Shown piece by piece: positions 1-5,541 of a stretch of 9,063 nucleotides of DNA. Position numbers and translations under genes: made by a program. Under the pieces are notes generated by a model, which had not been told where the DNA came from, made no database searches, and saw nothing but the letters and a program-made list of their open reading frames with translations. The stretch's first letter is position 1, and every line of letters begins with the position of its first letter. The DNA is from Anaerolineales bacterium UBA2200 (GTDB lineage: Bacteria > Chloroflexota > Anaerolineae > UBA2200), in NCBI GenBank assembly GCA_002327925.1, contig DCVA01000035.1:8274-17336 (forward strand). The letters are read 5' to 3'.

Positions 1-36
1 GCCCAGCCGCTCCAGACCCACTTCCCGGCAGATCAC
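1..36 (-). CDS. Start of a divergent gene (partial, product unknown)
   Basis: Read on the - strand, a GTG at 36-34 opens 12 uninterrupted codons (M I C R E V G L E R L G) that run off the window edge. The case for a real gene is its upstream signals. A perfect AGGAGG lies 7 nt before the GTG, and a near-consensus sigma-70-type promoter lies about 60 nt further upstream, both correctly oriented. The fragment is far too short to assign a family or function, and 12 open codons alone prove nothing in GC-rich DNA. It would be transcribed divergently from the histidine-kinase operon and share its control region. Confidence 0.5.
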   Translation of the reverse strand, partial: MICREVGLERLG

Positions 37-43
37 CCGCTCG

Positions 44-49
44 CCTCCT
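44..49 (-). promoter_or_regulatory. Shine-Dalgarno site of the divergent gene
   Basis: The - strand reads AGGAGG here, followed by a 7-nt spacer and GTG at 36-34. This is the full anti-16S core at optimal spacing, and it is the main reason to place the divergent start at that GTG. It sits immediately downstream of a C-rich (G-rich on the - strand) block. Confidence 0.55.
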
Positions 50-60
50 CCCCCCTGTTG

Positions 61-76
61 CCCCACCCACCCGCCC
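61..76 (-). other. Putative G-quadruplex in the divergent leader
   Basis: On the - strand the sequence is GGGCGGGTGGGTGGGG: four G-tracts of at least three, separated by single-base loops C, T, T. This G3N1G3N1G3N1G4 pattern is the classic form of very stable parallel quadruplexes. It lies downstream of the predicted - strand start site (about 92) and 12 nt upstream of the AGGAGG, so it would fall in the 5' leader RNA of the divergent gene. Folding and any regulatory role are inferred; the motif itself is read directly. Confidence 0.6.
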
Positions 77-94
77 GCCAGTCTCCCCTGGCGG
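75..94. repeat. Inverted repeat, 7-bp arms (CCGCCAG / CTGGCGG)
   Basis: CCGCCAG (75-81) and CTGGCGG (88-94) are perfect reverse complements around a 6-nt loop. In the predicted - strand transcript, starting near 92, most of this would form a hairpin at the extreme 5' end, followed at once by the G-quadruplex run. It overlaps the quadruplex by two bases (75-76), so the two structures may compete. A DNA operator is an alternative role. There is no U-tract, so a terminator is unlikely. Confidence 0.5.
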
Positions 95-98
95 CAAC

Positions 99-127
99 AG
101 AATAGCACATCTGTTCTAATCCGTCAA
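99..127 (-). promoter_or_regulatory. Sigma-70-type promoter for the divergent gene
   Basis: Read on the - strand: -35 TTGACG (127-122), exactly 17 bp of spacer, and -10 TATTCT (104-99) preceded by TGC (extended -10). The match to consensus is 5/6 at -35 and 5/6 at -10. The expected start site is near 92. The resulting leader of about 55 nt would hold the 5' hairpin, the G-quadruplex run and the AGGAGG. Confidence 0.6.
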
Positions 128-144
128 GGGCAAAAGGCGAAATC

Positions 145-159
145 GGGCCTGTTTGGCCC
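145..159. repeat. Inverted repeat GGGCC-TGTTT-GGCCC upstream of the kinase promoter
   Basis: A perfect 5-bp palindrome with a 5-nt spacer lies just upstream of, and touching, where the -35 of the + strand promoter should be (about 158-163). That position has no recognisable -35 hexamer. The location fits a binding site for a regulator of the operon, but the arms are short and GC-rich, so chance occurrence cannot be excluded. Confidence 0.35.
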
Positions 160-177
160 TCCAATTCTTCACTTTTG

Positions 178-186
178 TGCTATAAT
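178..186 (+). promoter_or_regulatory. Extended -10 promoter of the signalling operon
   Basis: TGCTATAAT is a perfect TATAAT hexamer with an extended-10 TGN, in an AT-rich patch that stands out in this GC-rich window. No good -35 is found 16-18 bp upstream, which is common for extended -10 promoters or activator-dependent ones. The expected start site is near 193, giving a leader of about 70 nt before the ATG at 264. The octamer TGTGCTAT around it recurs on the - strand at 109-102, around the divergent -10. Confidence 0.6.
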
Positions 187-263
187 GAAAACGCTTCCGG
201 CATGCTCCGCGCAGAGGTCCGGCGCGTTGCCCGGCTCGCCACGTTCGGACGAAAGGACCGTGG

Positions 264-2975
264 ATGCTGGCCCAGGAGTCCCCTTACATCGCTCCTCTCG
301 TCGTTACAACGGCAATTGCCGTGGCCGCGGCCGTCTACATGCTCCGCCGCAGTCCGTCCCGCGGCATGCTTCCCTTTATTGCCCTGATGCTCGGCAGCGC
401 CTGGTGGGCCGGCTGCTACGCTCTTGAGCTGGCCGCGATCGACCTGCCGACCAAGGTGATGTGGACGCGCCTAATGTACCTGGGCGTGGTCACCATGCCC
501 CCTGCTTTCCTCTTCTATGTGCGGCGCTATGTGGAGAAGGAAGGCTGGCTGAGGGGCAGGGGCAAGGCCCTGATCGCGGTGGAGCCGATCCTCACCCTGA
601 TTATGGTCTGGACGAACGACACCCATCACCTGGTGTGGGACACGATCGGCATAGAGACCTACGCCGGAGGTTTCACCGCACTGGCCGTGACGCACGGCCC
701 CTACTTCTGGGTACACGTCTGCTACTCCTTTTGCCTGATCGGTCTCGGTCTGGTGCTGCTGCTGCGAAAGTTGTCGCATGCTCCGCCTCTGCACAGGCGG
801 CAGACGCTCATTCTCCTGCTCACAGGTGTGCTGCCGCCCCTGGCCACGACGGCGAACCTTCTGCCCGGCAGGCTGATCCCCATGCTTGATCCGACGCCCT
901 TCGCCGCCCTGGTGACGGGGCTGGTTTTCGGCTATGGCCTGCTGCGCTTTGAGCTGTTCGACGTGCTGCCCGTGGCACGCGAGGCCACCATGGAGCGGAT
1001 GGTGGAGGGCGTGGTGGTGCTGAACGCCAGGGGTCGCGTCGTCGACATCAACACGGCTGCCAGGGATTTAATGGGGCGCAAAATCGGAACATCCATCGGC
1101 CGTCCCGCCACGGAGGTGATGCCCTTCCTGAAAGGCGTTCTGGAGCGCGGCGCGGGCCGTGATCAATGGCAGGAAGCTGTGGAATGGGAGAAGGGGGGCA
1201 CGCGGCGCCAGCTCGACCTTTCGGTCCTCGCCCTGCGTGACAGGCGAGACAGGCCGGCGGGTCACCTGGTGGTGCTGCACGATGTGACAGAGCGCAAGGC
1301 GGCCGAGGACGAGCTGCGCGTGCGCAGCACGCAGCTCGCCTGCCTGTACGACACGGCTCTGGCCGTTGCCTCCCAGCTAGACCTCAGGCGGCTGCTGCCG
1401 ACCATCGCCGAGCGGGCCAGGGACCTGCTCCATGCCCACGCCGTGACCGTGTACATGTATCGACCGGAGAGCGATGACCTGGTCTGTGAAGCGGTCAGCG
1501 GCACACCTGAGCGGCTGGGCAGCGTCGTCGCCCGCGGCGAAGGTCTGGTGGGCAAGGTGCTCGACACCGGTCGGGCAGGGAAAGTCGATGACTATGACCG
1601 GTGGCCCGGGCGAGCTGCTCGTTATGATGATCTGCCGGACAGCAGCCTGCTGGCCTCTCCCGTGCGCTGGGTTGACCAGACCATAGGCGCCATCAGTGCG
1701 CGCCGCACCAAGCACACGCCCTTCACCGACGATGACCTGCGTCTGCTGGACCTGTTCGCCAACCAAGCGGCCGTGGCCCTGGGCAATGCCCGGCTCTACC
1801 AGGCCGCGCAGCGTGAGTTGCAGGAGCGCCGTCTGGCCGAGTCGGCCCTGCGTGCCTCCGAAGCCCGCCATCGCGCCATGGTGGAAGAGCAGACGGAGAT
1901 GATCTACCGCCTGCGCCCGGACATGACCATCCTCTACGCCAACGAAGCGGCCTGCCGCTTCCGGGGCAAACCGTTGCAGCAGATCGTCGGCAGCAACGCT
2001 CTGGAGGGTGTGGCGCCCGAGGACCGGGCCCGTGTCCGCCGGCTCATGTCCCTGGTCAGCCGCCAACAACCTGTGGTCAGCGGCGAGAACCGCCTGCTCG
2101 ACCCGGATGGCAATCCGCGCTGGTTCGCGTGGACCGACCGCGGCATATTTGACGAGCAAGGTGAGCTGCTCGAGCTGCTTTCCGTGGGCCGCGATGTCTC
2201 CGAGCGCAAGCGGGTCGAGCTGGAACGAGAGCGGCTCGAAGAGCAGCTCCGCCAGGCCCAGCGCACCGAGTCGGTGGGCATCCTGGCGGGAGGCGTGGCC
2301 CACGAGTTCAACAATCTGTTGACGGTAATCCAGGGCAATGTGGAGCTGATGCGGGACGACCTGCCCCCCGATCACCCGTCGGTCGGGCCTCTGGCCGCGG
2401 TCGCCCGCACCACGCAGCGCGCTGCGACCCTCACCCACCAACTGCTGGCCCTGAGCCGGCGCCAGGTGCTGACGCGCACTCCTACGGACGTCAACGCCCT
2501 GGTCAATGCCTTTGCCCCCATGCTGCGCCACGCGGTGGGCCAGAGTGTGCAGGTGTATTTGCGGCTTGATCCGGACTTGCCCGCCGCGCTCGCCGACCCG
2601 GGAGCAGTGGAGCAGGTGCTCACGAACCTGGCCCTCAACGCTCGCGATGCGATGCCGGATGGAGGGTTGCTGGTGGTAGCCACCTCGGCCGTACTGGCGG
2701 ATGAGGCGTTCTGCGTGGCGCATCCGACAGTGGCGCCCGGGTGCTATGTCCGGCTCAGTGTGACGGACACGGGATCGGGCATGGATGAGGCTACGCGCCG
2801 CCACCTGTTTGAACCCTTCTTCACCACCAAGGATGTCGGCAAGGGCACTGGCCTGGGACTGTCCGTGATCTACGGAATCGTCCGCCAGCACGAGGGAACC
2901 ATCGAGGTGCAGAGCGAGCCGGGCAAGGGCAGCACGTTCGACGTCTACCTTCCTGCGTCGGGAGAGCCCGCATGA
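264..2975 (+). CDS. 7TM-PAS-GAF-PAS sensor histidine kinase
   Basis: A membrane sensor kinase of 903 aa. Residues 1-230 form about seven hydrophobic segments (roughly 8-27, 35-58, 67-88, 101-116, 146-168, 178-201, 207-229). They carry the W116-T-N-D-x-H-H-L-x-W125 signature seen in the N-terminal 7TM region of histidine kinases (HisKA_7TM type). Then follow a PAS (about 241-345), a GAF (about 358-513), a second PAS (about 529-650) and a kinase core. All catalytic elements are present: phospho-acceptor H680 in AGGVAHEFNNLL, N792 in the N-box (NLALNARDA), DTGSG at 835-839, LFEPFF, and GKGTGLGL at 859-866. It should autophosphorylate. There is no receiver, so it needs a partner; the REC protein two genes downstream is the nearest candidate. 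The ATG start has GAAAGGA 6 nt upstream. The stop overlaps the next gene by 4 nt (ATGA), implying translational coupling. The ligand is unknown. Confidence 0.93.
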   Translation: MLAQESPYIAPLVVTTAIAVAAAVYMLRRSPSRGMLPFIALMLGSAWWAGCYALELAAIDLPTKVMWTRLMYLGVVTMPPAFLFYVRRYVEKEGWLRGRGKALIAVEPILTLIMVWTNDTHHLVWDTIGIETYAGGFTALAVTHGPYFWVHVCYSFCLIGLGLVLLLRKLSHAPPLHRRQTLILLLTGVLPPLATTANLLPGRLIPMLDPTPFAALVTGLVFGYGLLRFELFDVLPVAREATMERMVEGVVVLNARGRVVDINTAARDLMGRKIGTSIGRPATEVMPFLKGVLERGAGRDQWQEAVEWEKGGTRRQLDLSVLALRDRRDRPAGHLVVLHDVTERKAAEDELRVRSTQLACLYDTALAVASQLDLRRLLPTIAERARDLLHAHAVTVYMYRPESDDLVCEAVSGTPERLGSVVARGEGLVGKVLDTGRAGKVDDYDRWPGRAARYDDLPDSSLLASPVRWVDQTIGAISARRTKHTPFTDDDLRLLDLFANQAAVALGNARLYQAAQRELQERRLAESALRASEARHRAMVEEQTEMIYRLRPDMTILYANEAACRFRGKPLQQIVGSNALEGVAPEDRARVRRLMSLVSRQQPVVSGENRLLDPDGNPRWFAWTDRGIFDEQGELLELLSVGRDVSERKRVELERERLEEQLRQAQRTESVGILAGGVAHEFNNLLTVIQGNVELMRDDLPPDHPSVGPLAAVARTTQRAATLTHQLLALSRRQVLTRTPTDVNALVNAFAPMLRHAVGQSVQVYLRLDPDLPAALADPGAVEQVLTNLALNARDAMPDGGLLVVATSAVLADEAFCVAHPTVAPGCYVRLSVTDTGSGMDEATRRHLFEPFFTTKDVGKGTGLGLSVIYGIVRQHEGTIEVQSEPGKGSTFDVYLPASGEPA

Positions 2976-5521
2976 CCCTCTGGGAAAAGTCGCTGCGCAT
3001 CATCGGGGTGATCGTGCTGGTGCTGGTGGCGGTCATCTACCTGGTCGAGCGTTCCATTCTGCAGCGGGACCTGGTGGAGCGGCAGCGCCTGACCATGGCC
3101 GAGCACCTGCGAACGGCACGCTACGTGGTGGATCTGGAGCTGAATCATCTCGACCTGATCCTCTCTGATTGGTCCCACTGGGACGGACTGTACCGGTTCG
3201 CCGCGGACCGGAATCCTGCGTTCCTGGAATCGGACCTGACCGACGAGGTCTTTGCCACGGTGGACCTGAACCTGATCGTGGTGTTGGACGCGAACGGGCA
3301 GGTGATCTATGCCCGCGGCCTCGACCCGCGCCAGGGGAGCCCGGCGGACCTGCCATCCCTGGCCTCGGGCCAGCTCGGCGAGTTGCTGCCCCTGGCTGAG
3401 CCCTTGGAGTTGGACGAGGGGAGGCGAGGAATCGCCCTGCTGGACATGGGCGACATGCTGGTGGCGGCCCGCCCGATTCTCACCAGCCGCAGAACCGGCC
3501 CGGCTCACGGGACTGTGATTATGGGCCGCCTGCTCGAAGGACGGCTGGCGCAGACGCTTGCCGACGTGGCGCAGTTAGTGCTGGTTGTGACCCGCACCGC
3601 TGAGGGCGGCCTGCCGGCGGGTTCGGCCGGAGAGCCGGGCGGCCTGAGCCTCGACCAGCCGATGTGGGTAGAAAGACGCGCGGGAAATCTCATCGCCGGG
3701 CACCTGCTGCTGCCGGACGTGAGCGGCCGGCCGGCCCTGGTGCTCACGTTTGAAGAGGGGCTGGACGCCGGCAGCTACGGCCGGATGATGCTCTACTCGC
3801 TCAGCACCGTGCTGGCCGTGGGAGCGCTGGTGCTTTTCCTGACCATCCTGATGGGCGTGGAGGTAATGGTACTGTCGCGCATCAACTCACTGCGCCGGCA
3901 GGTGGGCGAAGTGGGCAGCTCGGCCGACGCTGCCATGCGGGTCAAACTCGAGGGACACGACGAGGTGGCGGAGCTGGCCGAGAGCATCAATGGCATGCTG
4001 GCCGGACTGCAGGAGGCCCACGAGTCGCTGCAGCGCCAGGAGCATGAGCTACGGCAGTCGGAAGAGCGCTACCGCTCCATCTTTGAGACGGCCGGAACGG
4101 CCAACGTGATCGTCGACGCGGATATGACGGTATTGCTGGTCAACCCGGAATTCGAGCGCCTGTTCGGCTACAGCAGGGCCGACCTGGAAGGCAAACGCAA
4201 GTGGAGCGAATTCATCTCGGAGCCGGACCTGGGGCGGATGATCGAATTCAACCGCCTCAGGCAGGTCGCGGCCGGCGCGGCACCACGATCTTACGAGTCC
4301 AGCGGCAATGACCGGTCCGGGAATCTGCGGGACCTGCTGATCACCGTGTCGCCGATCCCGGGTACGTCGCGATTCATTGCCTCGGCGCTCGACATCACCC
4401 GGCGCAAGAGGATGGAAGAAGAGCTGCGCCAGCTCAAGGATTTCAACGAGGGCATCGTCGAAGGTGTGGCCGAGGGTTTGCTGATCGAGGACGGTGCCGG
4501 TAAAATCAGCTTTGTCAACCGGGCGCTGGAAACGATGCTGGGCTACTCGCGCTCGGAGCTGGTTGGGTGGAGCTGGACGCGCATTGTCGCCCCGGACCAG
4601 GTGAACGTGATCCGGGAACGGATGTCGGCGCGAGGGCCCGGGTCCAGTGACGTGTACGAGACGCGCTTCCTGGACAAGGCAGGCCGTGAGCTGCCTGTCC
4701 TGGTCAGCGCCCGGCCCATGCAGGAGGACGGGCATTACGCCGGCGTGCTGACAGCCGTGACCGACATGCGCGAGCGCGAAAAGCTCGAGGAGCGGCTGCG
4801 CCAGGCGCAAAAGCTGGAGATGCTGGGGGTTATCGCCGGGGGCATTGCACACAGCTTTAACAACCTGCTGACCGTGATCCGGGGCAATGCCGAGCTGGGC
4901 CTGATGGAGCCGGACGTGCCCGAGACGCTGAGGCACGACCTGCAGGTCATCACGGGCGCGGCCCAGCGCGGGGCGCTGCTCACCCAGCAGCTGCTGTCCT
5001 TCAGCCGCCGCCGGGTGCTGCAGCCCGTACCCACGGACCTCAATCAGCGGGTGGCCGAGTTTGTTGAGCTGATCCGCCCCTTGCTGGGCGGGGACATCCA
5101 GGTGGCGGTGGACCTCGCCCCGGGTCCGTGCACGATCCTGGCGGACGCCAGCGCCATCGAGCAGGTGTTGATGAACCTTTCCGTGAACGCCCGTGACGCG
5201 ATGCCGCAGGGGGGCACGCTGAGCGTTCGGACCGCCGAGCGGACGGTCGGTGAGGGCGACCCAGACTGCCGTCCGGGGCATGGGCCGGGCCGCTACGTTC
5301 TGCTGAGCGTCAGCGATACGGGCCAGGGAATCGAGCCGGAGGCGATGGCGCATCTGTTCGAGCCTTTCTTCAGCACCAAAGAAGTGGGCAAGGGCACGGG
5401 ACTGGGGCTGTCGGTCGCTTACGGCATCGTGCAGCAGCATCAGGGCTGCATCGACGTGCACAGTGTACCGGGGCAGGGCGCGCGCTTTGACGTTTATTTC
5501 CCGCTGTTTCAAAAGACGTGA
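2972..5521 (+). CDS. CHASE4-HAMP-PAS-PAS sensor histidine kinase
   Basis: A membrane sensor kinase of 849 aa. TM1 (about 8-26) and TM2 (about 273-300) bracket an extracytoplasmic domain with the CHASE4-like pattern S-D-W-S-H-W-D-G-L-Y followed by a hydrophobic strand and LDANGQVIYARG. A HAMP follows (about 300-352, with GHDEVAELAESIN), then PAS domains at about 362-483 and 488-603, then the kinase core. H627 lies in GGIAHSFNNLL, N739 in NLSVNARDA, DTGQG at 782-786 and GKGTGLGL at 806-813, so ATP binding looks intact. The residue after the phospho-His is Ser628; the acidic Glu/Asp usual there in HisKA kinases is missing, which may lower kinase or phosphatase activity. The ATG overlaps the previous stop (ATGA), with GGGAG 7 nt upstream. 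There is no receiver. The core is closely similar to that of the upstream kinase, but the input is different, so the pair may sense separate cues for one output. Confidence 0.92.
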   Translation: MTLWEKSLRIIGVIVLVLVAVIYLVERSILQRDLVERQRLTMAEHLRTARYVVDLELNHLDLILSDWSHWDGLYRFAADRNPAFLESDLTDEVFATVDLNLIVVLDANGQVIYARGLDPRQGSPADLPSLASGQLGELLPLAEPLELDEGRRGIALLDMGDMLVAARPILTSRRTGPAHGTVIMGRLLEGRLAQTLADVAQLVLVVTRTAEGGLPAGSAGEPGGLSLDQPMWVERRAGNLIAGHLLLPDVSGRPALVLTFEEGLDAGSYGRMMLYSLSTVLAVGALVLFLTILMGVEVMVLSRINSLRRQVGEVGSSADAAMRVKLEGHDEVAELAESINGMLAGLQEAHESLQRQEHELRQSEERYRSIFETAGTANVIVDADMTVLLVNPEFERLFGYSRADLEGKRKWSEFISEPDLGRMIEFNRLRQVAAGAAPRSYESSGNDRSGNLRDLLITVSPIPGTSRFIASALDITRRKRMEEELRQLKDFNEGIVEGVAEGLLIEDGAGKISFVNRALETMLGYSRSELVGWSWTRIVAPDQVNVIRERMSARGPGSSDVYETRFLDKAGRELPVLVSARPMQEDGHYAGVLTAVTDMREREKLEERLRQAQKLEMLGVIAGGIAHSFNNLLTVIRGNAELGLMEPDVPETLRHDLQVITGAAQRGALLTQQLLSFSRRRVLQPVPTDLNQRVAEFVELIRPLLGGDIQVAVDLAPGPCTILADASAIEQVLMNLSVNARDAMPQGGTLSVRTAERTVGEGDPDCRPGHGPGRYVLLSVSDTGQGIEPEAMAHLFEPFFSTKEVGKGTGLGLSVAYGIVQQHQGCIDVHSVPGQGARFDVYFPLFQKT

Positions 5522-5530
5522 GACAGGGCC

Positions 5531-5536
5531 AAGGAG
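5531..5536 (+). promoter_or_regulatory. Shine-Dalgarno site deciding the start of the REC-pseudokinase gene
   Basis: AAGGAG lies 5 nt before the ATG at 5542. An in-frame GTG at 5518 overlaps the upstream stop and would add 8 residues (M R Q G Q G D E). The Shine-Dalgarno site and the fact that the REC fold begins right after the ATG (RRILIVD) favour 5542. Confidence 0.7.
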
Positions 5537-5541
5537 ACGAA

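Larger units (their letters stand above)
55..100. repeat. Outer inverted repeat, 8-bp arms (CTGTTGCC / GGCAACAG)
   Basis: CTGTTGCC (55-62) and GGCAACAG (93-100) are perfect reverse complements 30 nt apart. The right arm touches the - strand -10 element (99-104) and shares two bases with the inner inverted repeat at 88-94. The arms flank the G-quadruplex run and start-site region of the divergent promoter. An operator for a dimeric regulator or a cruciform are both possible; the function is unknown. Confidence 0.4.

Noticed and set aside
75..94. Rho-independent terminator
   Set aside because: The stem has no following T-run on either strand, and it sits at the start site of the divergent promoter.
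175..427. Small + strand open frames upstream of and overlapping the first kinase start
   Set aside because: Their starts (175, 185) lie at or before the predicted transcription start near 193. They lack Shine-Dalgarno sites and overlap a far better supported gene.
1377..2891. Long open frame (504 codons) antisense to the first kinase
   Set aside because: It mirrors the third-position G/C bias of the real gene. The translation is rich in Arg/Gln/His without any recognisable domain, and the + strand product has a complete domain set.
4049..5512. Long open frame (487 codons) antisense to the second kinase
   Set aside because: Same shadow effect in GC-rich DNA. The sense strand encodes intact HAMP, PAS and kinase motifs over the same bases.
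5518..5541. GTG at 5518 as start of the REC-pseudokinase
   Set aside because: AAGGAG sits 5 nt before the ATG at 5542, and the REC fold begins directly after that ATG. The eight extra residues add nothing recognisable.
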